Notes: generated by a model from the letters alone, not told the origin. A stretch of 29,473 nt of DNA from Hofstenia miamia (GCA_900660155.1 CABFPE010000075.1:602005-631477), one strand, 5' to 3'; counted from the first letter of the stretch, positions 11,009 to 21,869 are shown. Numbers and translations are program-made.

Positions 11009-11221
11009 GCTGGATACTATGGTGGAGGGCACTGGATATGGGCCAAAAAAAATTTGTTTTGAAAAAACCTGAAACTCATACATAAAGAATTAGGCCCCTA
11101 TTCTGAATCCGCAATGCCAAAATTTTTTCGATAAATTGATTTGTTCTTTCCATCAAAAAAGGCGCTGGATACTATGGAAAATCAGAAAGTGCGGGTGGTG
11201 GATACAAATCCCATAGTATCT
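11009..11221. repeat. repeated GCTGGATACTATGG motif with inverted copy
   Basis: GCTGGATACTATGG occurs at 11009-11022 and 11164-11177, 155 bp apart. An inverted copy of its core (CCATAGTATC) lies at 11211-11220. The sequence between is not obviously duplicated. Confidence 0.6.
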
Positions 11222-11229
11222 AAAGAGTC

Positions 11230-11253
11230 TTTATATGCGTATATATATATTAA

Positions 11254-11284
<31 letters not shown>

Positions 11285-11340
11285 ATATATATTTATATGT
11301 ATATATGTATATATATATATATATATAAAGTGCTTTATAC
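11230..11340. repeat. compound (TA)n / (AAAT)n microsatellite
   Basis: A TA run is followed by about eight ATAA tetramers (11252-11286) and then by further TA/TGTA repeats up to about 11336. Confidence 0.95.
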
Positions 11341-11398
11341 TATAAAAAAGTAAACAAAGTGATTTCTATATATATATGAAAGGTGTGACTTACAACTA

Positions 11399-11715
11399 CC
11401 CCAATAGCAAAGCCACGTGGCATTTTCGTTATTTTAAATTTGTTGGTGGCAAAGTGGGTAATTTACGTGGCATTGTAATGAAATTTAAATTCGACAAGTC
11501 ATTTCATTAATTTACGTGGCAAATTTGTAACATTTTTACCAAAATGTCACCAACTATCATCAAAAAGGCGACTACCAACATGTGTTGCTTAAAGGTTTGT
11601 TTACATAAGAGAACTATTTTCAGGTATGTGGCAAAAAGCAACCATATTTACCAAAATGCGACGTAAATTCTAAGTGAAAGTGCCATGAAAATCCCACGTG
11701 GCATTGCTATTGGGG
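11399..11715. mobile_element. 317-bp MITE with 30-bp TIRs and TA duplication
   Basis: The left end, CCCCAATAGCAAAGCCACGT (11399-11418 onward), matches the reverse complement of the right end (11715 back to 11686) at 27 of 30 positions. Both ends are flanked by TA (11397-11398 and 11716-11717), the target-site duplication of Tc1/mariner-type transposition. The interior has no coding capacity but repeats the 8-mer ACGTGGCA at 11415, 11465, 11514 and 11696, two of them inside the terminal repeats. This is a nonautonomous element; its transposase source is not in view. Confidence 0.85.
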
Positions 11716-11717
11716 TA

Positions 11718-12223
11718 TTTTGCCCTGGTCTTGTCCTGTCCTGATTTAATAATTTCCTGTCTTGTGTAATTGTTCTATAGAGAATACAATGTAAGCAAGC
11801 ATTCCATAAATAAAGACAAATGTTATACAATGATTATATTGGAATGACATAGGTAAGCAAAAGTTCAATGCAATCAAGACAAGGCCAAAACCATAAACAA
11901 TGTAAATGAATTAGCCACCTATTTGTCTCAAACAACATATAATATGTTGATGTTTTCAAATATTGAGAAATACTACATTTTTTTCTAATAGAATAACTAA
12001 TGATGATTATAATAGAAAAGAAGAAGTAATCCCCAGATTAATTTCCACCAATTGTCTTGCTGCATGATATAGAATGATGCATTAGATTTTACTTTGAACA
12101 AACATTTTGTAACTAAATGCTTAATTTAATTACACTAACTTTAAATTTTACTCTCGAGCTATTAATTGTGGAGTAGTTGATGGATAATAAATTGTCCTCT
12201 CCTGTTTTATTTCTGCTTCAAAC

Positions 12224-12225
<2 letters not shown>
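11718..12225. other. intergenic, nothing recognised
   Basis: AT-rich sequence with no supported frame. It ends at the TA microsatellite that precedes the Ty3/gypsy region. Confidence 0.6.

Positions 12226-12266
<41 letters not shown>
12226..12266. repeat. (TA)n microsatellite
   Basis: About 41 bases of uninterrupted TA repeat lie directly before the probable 5' end of the plus-strand LTR retrotransposon. Confidence 0.97.
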
Positions 12267-12269
<3 letters not shown>

Positions 12270-12817
12270 GGCATCAGCACGATTCACGTGCTTGGAAATT
12301 AGCAAGTTCCCGAAGTTACTGCTAGAGGCTCATTCTTGTCTGTCTTGTGACCACTGCGTAAACCCGTTAATTTCTGGAGCTTAGCTCGTGCAGACAACCA
12401 TATATTATTGATGGCAGCTTTGTTGTGTCGCTTTGGCACTAATTGCCATGTACTCCATGATGCCACCAAAGCAGTGCATATCCGTAGTAGTTCTAATTGC
12501 ATTATACCTGTGTTAGTCCAGATACATGTAATCTATTGCCTAAATAAGCTGTCCTCCGTTATGTATACTACTTTAAATAGCTTCTGTGCTGCTGGTACTC
12601 TTGGATGTCTTACCTCAGCAAGAGTAGATACTATGCTATCGCTATGTTTTTGCTTTCATGTATTGCTAACTATGATGATGCTAGATGGTGACCCTCTGTT
12701 AAGAGAACTCAAACTTTCTGCTCTGGAAACGTCAACACTCATTTGAAATAATAAGTTTCTCTTTCTTTGCCAAGCTCTGCTATCAATGCTAATGAAAATT
12801 CTCACTATACTTTGCAT
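12267..12817 (+). mobile_element. candidate 5' LTR / leader of the plus-strand Ty3/gypsy copy
   Basis: Sequence composition changes at the end of the TA run. The block starts TGTGGCATCAG and can be read to end ...CTATACTTTGCA, giving the TG...CA termini of an LTR, and it lies just upstream of gag-like sequence. The 112-codon open frame inside it (12408-12746) has no recognisable domain and is probably fortuitous. I found no second copy in the window, so LTR identity is unproven. Confidence 0.3.
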
Positions 12818-13650
12818 CAATTATGAATGGTTTACCAGTGGTCGCAATTCACAATGTACCTGTACCTGTATTGTCACTGGAAAACCTCTCTCAAATCTAA
12901 ATTACTGTATGAAAAAAATGCTTACATATCCACAGTCACACCTGAAAACTCTTACCAAAATTGAATTAATGGAACTAGTTATGAATCAAGCAGAAAAATT
13001 AAACGAAATGGAATCTAGAATGTCTGTCTCAGAAAACCCAACTATCGCAACCCTCTACTACCTAAAACAACGCCAACTTCGTGACCAAGGAACAATTCTC
13101 AGTGCTCAATCATCCATGAGAGAAAACCTAAACGTGTTTAGAACTAATATACTAGAAACAATTATGAATCTATTAAAACCAAATACAAACCTGAGTTAAC
13201 CATCCCACGTAGCAGAACCCAATGCCTATCCAGATCCGTCTCAAGGAATGGTACCACTGAGTTCCGCCAATGTTGCCACTGATACAATCGCCAATAGCAG
13301 TGAGCCCTCATGCTATATTCAATACCAAATCTAAACAAAGAGTATCAATGCTACCTGATGAACTATTGAAAACCAATCTAAAATTGCATAAAATGCCTCA
13401 ATACTTCACAAGAAAATTCGACATAAAAGGCCAAACGTTCTGTGAATGGATAATCTTGTTTGAAATATACCTATTGCAACAGCACGAACCAAACAAAATG
13501 GCACTATACAACTGCCTCTCTTCCTGAAAGATAGCGCCTTGCAGGTCTACCTCAACCTTGATGCAAACATAAAAACAGATTACAATAAACTCATCAATGC
13601 GATGAATGACCAATTCAACAATGAATGTACTTGCAAACAATATTGAATGC
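12786..13650 (+). pseudogene. Ty3/gypsy gag (N-terminal helical and capsid parts)
   Basis: The frame at 12786-13199 encodes a Gln/Glu/Lys-rich, probably coiled-coil segment (KIELMELVMNQAEKLNEMES). The next frame (13270-13527) holds the capsid start, HKMPQYFTRKFDIKGQTF and EWIILFEIYLLQQ. After a frameshift near 13510 it continues FLKDSALQVYLNLDAN and NKLINAMNDQF (to about 13640). The order of aromatic and hydrophobic positions fits the Ty3/gypsy capsid. Three frames are needed to follow it, so no Gag can be made. Confidence 0.65.
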
Positions 13651-13996
13651 AACTCTACGCCTGCAAAATAGAAAAAGACGAAGACATTATCAATTATATC
13701 TACAAAGTAGACTGCTTACTTTGATTATCACAAGAAGAAGAACACTACTACTCCCAAGACCTTTATTCATATGTATATACAGGACTACTGCCATAAATGA
13801 AAGCCAAATTCAATAGCAAATGCGATATTGATGACGACATCAACACTTTAATAAAAAAAGCCGTCAACATTCAGCTCATGATCTAAAATAACAAGAGAAT
13901 AAACAGACAACGTTCCAACCTTGCAGAACCTTTGCTAAAAAAGACGACCTACAGAAAGCGATTGCTAACAAACCTGCAGACTTCCCATTCATCAGA

Positions 13997-14038
13997 TGCA
14001 AAAAATGTGGAAAAACCTGACACTTGAAACCAGATTGT
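13997..14038 (+). pseudogene. Gag CCHC zinc knuckle with internal stop
   Basis: The codons spell C-K-K-C-G-K-T-stop-H-L-K-P-D-C, an exact CX2CX4HX4C spacing. The TGA at 14018-14020 replaces the glycine that normally precedes the histidine. This marks the nucleocapsid end of gag and fixes the family as a retroelement. Confidence 0.85.
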
Positions 14039-14151
14039 AAGAAAATAGTCTACCTTGTAAATGCAGATGGTTATTACACATCAGAGGACCTCAAAAAACA
14101 TAAACACTCTGAATCCACTGTTGAAGATTTAAATGATTAAGGGTGCTGGCC

Positions 14152-14811
14152 CAAGACTGAGTAAATGAGCTGCTAATTGTCACTGACTTACTGGAGAGAA
14201 GCCTGATCCCAATAACAATCAATAATTGCAACATCAAAGCCACAGTCAATACCAGTGCCTCAATCTCAATCATGGCAGATATGTGTGCTCAGAAAATTGG
14301 TTGGACCAGAGAAGTTATCACAACAAATGAAACTAGACTCATCAGCACATCATGCAACTATGTAAACATCAAAGGCACAATAAAGAACGCCCATATTACA
14401 ATACACAATATTAAATTCCAACAGGATATCCACATCATAGATACAATGAACCAACCACTCCCATATGAAGTGATAATTTGTCATGATTTTCTCACAGAAA
14501 ATAATTGTCTCATTGACTACTTGACCAGAACACTTACCATCAAAGAAGACAAAAATGTTTCCATCCCACTTGCCACCAAGGGCACTAACATTTTGGAATT
14601 CTTGTTAACCAAAAATTTAAGACTGGAGCCCTTTCATTGGTTCATAGCAAAGATAAGATCTCAAAAACCCTTCCAAGGAGAAGCAGTAATAACATCCACA
14701 TATGGAATCAGGAACTCACAACCTCCATTAATGACAACCACAGATTCACAGCCATTTTCAATAACTCAAACAGAATTGTCAACCTCACCAGTAATGCAGT
14801 CACCATTGTAG
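14152..14811 (+). pseudogene. retroviral-type aspartic protease and connection region
   Basis: The plus-strand frame carries VNTSASISIM (NTS codons at 14248-14256) where the family has V-D-T-G-A, then the flap and C-terminal part with QPLPYEVIICHDFL and LTIKEDKNV (about 14450-14570). The catalytic Asp is Asn and the following Gly is Ser. Both changes can be produced by G-to-A on the coding strand. The C-terminal part aligns closely with the minus-strand copy at about 23480-23540 (QNQPLPYKIILGRDFL), which confirms that the two belong to one family. The protease would be inactive. Confidence 0.8.
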
Positions 14812-15089
14812 GCATGCCACTACAAAAATACATTTTCAAACACAAACCCATCCTACTATCATTGATGAATACCACAGAAACCCCTATGTCGTCAATGTCA
14901 CTCCTAACAGTGGAGACACACCCACACCTCTCATGTAAGGAACAAGCTGTCCTAAAAAATGTCATACATAAGAATGCTGCAGTATTTAACAATCAGGAAA
15001 TTAGCATTGGAAAAGCAATCAGCATAGAGCATAACATCCAAACAACATCTGAGAAACCCATCAGACAAGCCTGCCAACAAGTACCAGCT

Positions 15090-15384
15090 CACATGTAAGA
15101 ACACTACGCAAAAACCCTATCAGAACTAATAAATCACGGGATCATATGATGTAGCAACAGCCCATACACATCACCAACTGTCTTCATTAAGCAAGGTGTA
15201 AAACATAGATTATATGCATAGACTTCAGACAACTAAATATTATCACAAAAAAAAGATGCATACCCTCCCTCTGCCTCTTCTCCACATTGGACCTCTGCAA
15301 AGCCTATTGGCAGGTACCCATGTGAGAAAGTGATATAGAAAAGACAGTTTCATAACACAGTGCGGCCTCTTTGAATGGCTCTAT
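15090..15384 (+). pseudogene. Ty3/gypsy reverse transcriptase, N-terminal part
   Basis: Across several frames one reads YAKTLSELINHGII, SPYTSPTVFIKQG, CIDFRQLNIITKK and FSTLDLCKAYWQVPM, the fingers and the first catalytic aspartate block (Asp at 15290-15292). Compared with the minus-strand copy about 20 residues are deleted between the ITKK motif and FSTLDL. A stop follows VPM, and FEWL (15370-15381) is the last recognisable piece before unrelated sequence interrupts the gene. Confidence 0.8.
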
Positions 15385-15735
15385 ACCCACCAAACAAGAC
15401 AACTTCATTAAATGTTCCAGGAATGTATCTCAAGTGTGGTAAATGGTGGCAGTTGGAATGTTCCAGGAATGTTTTCATTATGTGACAGAAAATGAGCAAT
15501 ATTTAATTATGAATTATTTTTCAGTTGCTCACAATTAATATACTTTATCCTTTTTCTTGCTTCATCAGATCTTTCTGAAATTCTTTATACATAATGATAT
15601 TTATAATTATCAATGGTGACTGTAATTATAGTTAGCAAAGATGCAATTATTTGTAATCTTAAATCATCTAGTATTATTTCCAAAGTGTAAATATATATTG
15701 GAACATTATTGGAATGTTCCATTGCTGCATGGGAT
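15385..15735. mobile_element. about 350-bp insertion inside the RT gene
   Basis: Between FEWL and MAFCLCNA, which should be nearly adjacent in RT, lies about 350 bp of unrelated sequence that lacks the A-rich/G-poor bias of the element. The 12-mer TTGGAATGTTCC occurs at 15453-15464 and again at 15709-15720, and GGAATGTT/AATGTTCC words recur at 15411 and 15700. The 12-mer pair could be a target-site duplication around a 244-bp insert (15465-15708), but the 15385-15452 part also does not match RT, so the true boundaries are uncertain. Confidence 0.5.
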
Positions 15736-16590
15736 ATGGCCTTCTGCCTATGCAATGCACTGGCAACATTCCAACAATATGTCATGAAAATTCTAACCAA
15801 TGACAGCTGCACACTATCTGAGGGAGTAGCCACCTACATAAACAACATCCTAATCAGGTCACACAACATCAACAATTACACAGAACAACTAAACAGCACA
15901 CTGCACCTACTCTACAATGCAGGACTCCAAGTCAATGCCAAAAAATGCAACATCACCAAAACTAAAGTAATATTCTTTGGTAGAAACATTACAGAAGGAA
16001 AAATCACAATCAAGGATAATGCCAAACAACTAATAGACAAAATACAGGCTCTGAAAAACACAAAAGATATCCAACAAATCCTCAGCTTCATCAATTACTA
16101 TCAGATGTTCATTCCAAACTTAGACCAAAAAAAACCATCATATTTTAAACTTACTAAAAAGCGCCAACTGATTTCCAATGGACATGGCAACACCAGGAAG
16201 AACTAAATAAACTCAAAACAGACATCAAAAACATTAAATTGATAAACTTTCCTACTCCTGGTGATCCATTCATTCTTGACTGCAACACTAGCACCATCAC
16301 TATTGGAGCCACACTCAGTCAAATACCAAATGGTCAAGAACAGCCTATACAATGGTTCAGCAGAAAACTCCAGCATAGCAAACTCAACTATGGTGCCACA
16401 AAACTTGAAATGCTGGCACTCATTGAGTCACATAAAAAATTTACACATTCTGATTAGCAAAAAAAATTTCACAGTCTGCACCAATAACAGCAGCCTTTGT
16501 TGGCTCCAAAAATATTCTGGTGATCAATTCAACATCATTGCACATTGGATAGAATACCTAAATGACTACAATTTCACAATAGAACACTGA
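15709..16590 (+). pseudogene. Ty3/gypsy reverse transcriptase C-part and RNase H
   Basis: The frame to 16206 resumes at MAFCLCNALATFQQYVM, then has YINNILI (15835-15846) where the RT active site is Y-I-D-D, so both metal-binding aspartates are Asn. VNAKKCNI, FFGRNIT and the LSFINYYQMFIPNL thumb follow. RNase H is at 16239-16457: FILDCNTSTITIGATLSQ with the first Asp kept, QWFSRKLQHSKLNY, and the Glu in KLEMLALIE kept. A frame change at about 16445 then gives a partly readable tail to 16590 (IIAHWIEYLNDYNFTIEH). The polymerase would be inactive. Confidence 0.85.
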
Positions 16591-16889
16591 AAAGGAAAAT
16601 TGCATACCAACACAGATATCTGGACACCTTTACAGCAGTACCAATGACATCATAGAAAACAACAAGGCTTGCAACAAGACTTCCACTTCATACCTCAATG
16701 CCAGTATGAGCAACTCCCAGATATAAACACCAATAGAAATGGACACCTGATAAAACCACTGCTATCCATCTTACTCAAAGAAGAAATTACTGCAGCAGGA
16801 ATTGCCACAGCACAGGTCAATGAAAAAGTCCTGAGTCAAATTATTGAATGACTTCATGATCCTACATATCTTATGGACTCCATAGCCAC

Positions 16890-17878
16890 AAGATATTATC
16901 ACAAACATAACTGGAAACTTAGAAACTCTGAAATTTTATATGCTGAATCAACAACTAGAAATCTAATCACACTACCAGAATACTACAAACTAGACATCAT
17001 GAAAAAAACTCATGAATAAAGACACAAAGGTGTCTATCTGAATTAACAATCCATGAAAACTTTGTAACACAGTACCTATGAAAAACCATTGAGGACGTCA
17101 TTAATAAATGTAAATCATGTATTCTCTTGAACAAATTCAGATTCCCTGGCCAATGAGCAGAACTGGAAAAAATAAATTCAGCCTACACAAATGAAATAGT
17201 AAATGCTGACATTGAACAACTATCAAAAGATGAGGATGGCTACTCATATTTACTTGTTATGGTGGATCATTTCACCAAGTACTGCAAAATGCTACTACTT
17301 CACAATATCAAAGCACAAACCACAGCCAAAGTAATACTAAACAACTGGGTGTGTGTCTTTGGCCTGATGACACAACTGATTACTGACCAAGGCAAACAAT
17401 TTGAAAGTCAACTCTTTCAAACACTTGCCAAAAAACTAGAAGTGCTCCACACCCACACCATGATTAACCATCCTCAAGCCAATGGCATGGTAGAAAGAGT
17501 AAACCAAACTCTGCAAAAACTAATAAAAACAATAACAGTGCACTTTGGTGGCAAACAGTGGGGTCAGATAATACCAATGGTGAAATACTTTTACAATACC
17601 TCCACCCATTCAACCACCAGAATCTCACCTTACAAAGCAATGTATGGCCACAAGGCCCTCACACCTGTGTCAATGCTATTCAAAGGATACTGTGGTACCA
17701 TCAAAAACAATTATGCAACTCATGGCCAATTAAACTAAAACTCATGAATCAATATGCACTCATGCAAAACAAAGCATGATATTCCAGCAACAGCAGTTCA
17801 ATAGAAAAATATATGGAGAACCACATAATATTGGTGACAAAGTGTTTGTATACACACCTGGTATAGGCCTTGTCAAAT
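16890..17878 (+). pseudogene. Ty3/gypsy integrase, truncated at the 3' end
   Basis: The zinc-binding part (about 16980-17130) is broken by stops but keeps H...RHKG and KCKSC. The core has NADIEQL (first Asp at 17208-17210), MVDHFTKYCKM, ITDQGKQFES (second Asp at 17385-17387) and HPQANGMVERVNQTLQ (Glu at 17493-17495). The second Asp and the Glu are 35 residues apart, the classical DD35E spacing. The core from 17259 to 17738 is one open frame. The C-terminal segment is read in another frame to GDKVFVYTPG (about 17835-17865) and then stops matching the sister copy, so the end is lost. Confidence 0.88.
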
Positions 17879-20060
17879 AAGTTCAATTTAATGAGTTCTT
17901 CATCTGATATTTTATTTAGAGCAAAGTCTATTGGAGTGATGCATACTTGATTTTTGTTGTATAAGATAGTTTTATCCATCATTAAGTTCTGTTCTTCAGC
18001 TCTGATCCATGTTGGCTGAGAAATGACTTCTGTTTTTGATAGCTTTTCATTCATTATTTGATTGATTTTGGCTTTTATTGTGGGTGATAATAGGATTGAA
18101 GATTCTGCTAAACATTTATCTCATTCTTTGAGGGAGATGGCTGTTTTGGATTTTAAGTTGATGACACATTTAGGTTCAAAGTGACCATGGATATTTAGTT
18201 TTTTCTTGGGTTATGTTTATGATGCCATAGGTGATATCTGAATAGAAGCTATGGAGGTATTGGAAGAGATCTTGGATTTTCTCTTTGATGTGGTTGCATC
18301 ATAGTTGAAGGTAAAATTGCATACTGCGAGCTTTTTACTCAATGAGCATGACTGTTATTAGTGGTGAGAGGGTATCATTACAAGTTTGAAAGTTTGTTTT
18401 GGATGTTACACCCCACATGTATTTACATATGTGGGAGTGGAACAGATTGATGTTAGATTTGTGTATGTCCAATTTATTTTGTAGGATGATTGGTGATGTT
18501 CTGCCAATAAGATTTTCCTTGTTTTTCATATGTACTGATTGACTATTGGAATTCCTTGATCAGAGATGTAGAGACAGTTTCTGAATGTAGTAACCAGTTT
18601 TGTAGTTTCTAAGAAATTGAGCCTAAAGCAATTTCAAATGTCTTTTTCTGAGTAAGTTATTGGAATTTAGTTTTTGTAATAGGTATTTCCAGAGTGTGGT
18701 TTTCAGTTAAGAATATAGATAAAAGCCATATTGCTGAAGTTGTGTTGATTTTGGCACATGTTTATCTAAAAAAGCAAGGTGTGAAAGTCCTTTTTGTAAC
18801 TGTAGTCTGTGGCTTTTGTGATGTCATTGATTATTATTTGTATGTTCTGGAAGGAGACTTGATATTGATTAGAAGACATTGTTCCTGTTTTTGTTGCTAT
18901 GTTTTTAGTAATGACCATCATTTTTAGATTCTTTGGCTATTGATAGTCTCCTGTCTTTGCTGAAAGGCAAATCTCCTTTTGATATTTGTTAGTATTGTCC
19001 ATGGATAAGGAGGTTCAATGATTTTGTAGGTTTGTGCTTACAGCATGATATCTATGGCTAGCCTTTGCTTGGTAATGATGCAGTTCTGCAGAGTGAAGTG
19101 ATGTATCAGAATGTCTATAAGAATGATCTTTGTTATTGAGTTGTCAGTTTCTACAGATGTATGTGTGAGGGTGTTTTTTCAAATTTTGTAGAATAACTCT
19201 AAGTAAGATTCAAAATCCAATATATTGTTAATAATGGGCATTTGTGTTTTGATGTATATTAAGTTGATGTTGATATTGTAGGCATGAGCTTCCACAAGTA
19301 CTATGTAGGTTTATTCTTTGTACCATTTTGAGATAATCCTTGTCAGTAGGTTTGAGTATATATATGAGGTTTAATGAGTCCCATGTGATGTTAACTTGTT
19401 CTATGGCTTTACAGGCATTCCAGTTTTTTTTATCAATTTGAGAAGGTTTTTCAGTTCAAAATTTTCATTGAAGGCTGTGTGGATTGTGCTATAGAAGTAA
19501 TCTTAACTGAGTTTCTCCATCACTTTGCTTGGGTAGAAGATAATTGTATTGATTTGCAATTGCTTGCCTGCATTGATAGTTGTAGGCAGAGATTGCTATT
19601 GACATGATTTTCTCCAATACTGAGAATGTCAGAAATAGTTTTGCAGGTTTCTTCCAATAGATTGTGATTGGTAATATATCTATTGCAGCAAGTTGCAGTG
19701 AAATAGGGGTGCAGTAGTTTACCATCTACTATGGACATTTTTTATTTGTGTGCTAAGAACCATTGTGACTGACAGCCACTGGAAGTTGATGCTGATTCTG
19801 TGGAGATCAGCTGTAGGATATTGCATTTGATGGGGATGTGAGACTTAGATTTGGAAGCAACCACCCCTTTGCATTGTTGAGAGTGGGACACAAATGTAGT
19901 TGCTGATTGTTTGGCATTGGTAGCTGAGATGTCCAAGGTTGCTTTGAGTATGTTGTAGGTGCCTGGGAGTGACCTGTAAGTAGACTTGGTGGTTTGCTGC
20001 TTAGACATATTCCTGTGGTTTGACATCCTTGGACTGATATGAGCTGCTTTCCATTTCATA
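17879..20060 (-). pseudogene. post-pol region of the minus copy, possible third gene
   Basis: After the integrase C-terminus the minus strand keeps the A-rich, G-poor retroelement composition for 2.2 kb and contains a string of open frames: 19742-20059 (105 codons, Ser/Thr/Gln-rich), 19489-19738 (with clustered cysteines in ATCCNRYITNHNLLEETC), 18335-18529 (64 codons), and the minus frame between 18054 and about 17879. None resembles gag or pol. The position after pol is where errantivirus-like elements carry an envelope-type gene, but I see no membrane-fusion motif, furin site or clear transmembrane anchor. A long 3' UTR with LTR remains possible. Identity is unassigned. Confidence 0.4.
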
Positions 20061-20249
20061 TTAACAGTTATCTAAAACAAGGAAGCTATGTTGATTTCCT
20101 AATCTTTATAATTAATATTAGATTTAGCAATACATTTGGGGTGTGTGCACATTCAGTATGGAGAAGAAATTTTACATTTATATTCCTTGTCAAAGGAGGC
20201 CTCTTCAAAAACTGAACAACCAGGGGAAAATGTAATACTCATTGTTTTC

Positions 20250-21409
20250 ATTTTGTACTAACTCAAATTTATTTAGATTGTTGATTTTCACATGTTCAAT
20301 GTTATGAGGTATTCTTTTGAAGTTTTGGAAGTGGATAATTTTTGCATTTTCTAATTCATAGTTACTATGCAGCAGACATTTTCTGATGCTGTGTGGACCA
20401 TCCTAGTGGAAAGCAAGTTTATGTACTTGTTTTTCATCAGTAATTGCACCCAGTATATAGATGTAGATTTTGTCTCCAGGTTAGTGTGGTTCTCTGTAAA
20501 TTTTCTGGTTGAAGTAGCATTGTTGGCATATTGTGCTTTTTTTCAGTGTTTGTGCACATGGTTTAATGTGTTAATGTGTAAGATTCATATTTTTCATGAG
20601 TTGCTTTAAGTAATCATTATTGATATTGTTGCAGTAGCCTTTGAATAGCATAGATACCATTGTGGGGGCCTCATGGCCATACATAGATTTGAATAGCAAG
20701 ATTTTTGTTGTAGCATGTGTAGAGGTGTTGTATTCCATTATTGGTAAAATTTGTCTACAATTTTTTCATCCAACATGTGCAGTGATTGTTCACATTAGTT
20801 TTAATAAAGTTTGGTTAACATGTTCAATGGCATCATTAGCTTGTGAATGGTTGATGGTAGTGTGTGTATGTAGTATTTTCAGTTTTTTTGAGAGAATGAA
20901 AGAGTTGGCTTTTGAATTGTTTTCCTTGGTCCATTATTAGTTGTTGCAAAGGACAAAATATGCATATCCATTTGTTGAGTATGGCATCAGCAGTTTTTTG
21001 TGCTTTGATATTGCAAAGATGTACCATTTTGCAGTACTTGGTAAAATTATCAACTGTGACAACTATGTATGTATAGCCTTCTTAGTCTTTATACAATTGT
21101 TCTATATCAGCATTAATGATTTGGTTACTGAAGTCTGCTTTGATTTTTTCAAGTTTTGTGCATTGTCCTGGAAGTTAGCTATTGTTCAACAGGATTCATG
21201 ATTGACACTTGTTTAAAATGTCTTCTATTGTGCATCATAGATATGTGGTGACAAAATATTTGTGGATTATTATTTTCATTTGATATAAACCTTTTTGAAC
21301 TTGTATATGGATTTTCTTGACTGCATGTCATTTGTAGTATTTGGGTAACACTATTAGGTTTTTTGCTGCAGCACTGGTGTATAAGATGCTGTTTTCTGTG
21401 AGTTTCCAA
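20250..21409 (-). pseudogene. Ty3/gypsy integrase and C-terminal tail (minus copy)
   Basis: The zinc-binding part lies at about 21180-21409. The core has NADIEQLYKD (about 21100-21118), DNFTKYCKMVHLCNIKAQ, LIMDQGKQFKSQLF (frame 20836-21027) and, after a frameshift, SQANDAIEHVNQTLLKL (about 20800-20840), so all three catalytic acidic residues are present. The C-terminal part runs to GDKIYIYILG and HKLAFH (about 20410-20480), then NNLNKFELVQNENNEYY (about 20245-20300). This tail is the portion missing from the plus-strand copy. Stops and frameshifts disable it. Confidence 0.8.
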
Positions 21410-21869
21410 TTATGTTTTTGGTATAAGTGTGTTGCCATGCTATCTATCACATATTTTGGGTCTTTTATTCATTGTATAATTTGTTTGACAATGCTGTGGC
21501 TATTTGAGCTGCAATGATCTATTATTTTATCATGATTGCTAACAGCACAAGTATAGAATGTCTGTTTCTATCAGTGTTGATGTCTGGTAAATGTTCATAC
21601 TGACATGATGGTAAAAAGTGAAATTCTCTGGCTTTACCATGTTCTTTTTTCAACTATCTTTGGTACTGTGAAAGTGCAGTTCATGTATCTGCATTTGTGT
21701 GAAGTTTACCTTTGCAGTGTTGGATGGAGAAGTTGAACTTGTTAGGGTATTTTAACCATCTTGCTATGATATATGATCAATTACCTGAGTATTTCTTTGA
21801 CCAGCATAAATTGCTGTTGTATATTCATACAGTGAACATTTGTTCTCTTATTGGAAAGTGTCTGAATTT

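Larger units (their letters stand above)
12786..17878 (+). mobile_element. Ty3/gypsy-type LTR retrotransposon, decayed plus-strand copy
   Basis: Domains appear in Ty3/gypsy order: gag capsid, CCHC knuckle, protease, reverse transcriptase, RNase H, integrase. Each is broken by stops, frameshifts or substitutions. The copy ends abruptly at about 17865-17878, inside the post-integrase segment (GDKVFVYTPG), where the minus-strand copy begins. The coding strand is A-rich and G-poor: in the 60 bases at 16201-16260 I count 29 A and 3 G. No 3' LTR is seen. Confidence 0.9.

Noticed and set aside
12408..12746. 112-codon frame as a host gene
   Set aside because: No domain or homology is visible. It lies in the probable LTR/leader of the plus-strand retroelement, and a minus-strand frame overlaps it.
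12786..17878. Frequent in-frame TGA/TAA as possible alternative genetic code
   Set aside because: Stops occur only in decayed mobile elements together with frameshifts. The Trx-JmjC exons and the right-hand RT are free of internal stops under the standard code.
17749..17878. Left part of the minus-strand frame 17749-18054 as a protein end
   Set aside because: Positions 17749-17878 are the antisense of the plus-strand integrase tail, so only the part right of about 17879 can belong to the minus-strand element.
20367..21201. Plus-strand open frames 20367-20609, 20641-20940 and 20941-21201, rich in hydrophobic residues
   Set aside because: They are antisense to the minus-strand integrase. The T-rich strand gives Phe/Leu/Val-rich chance frames that mimic membrane proteins.
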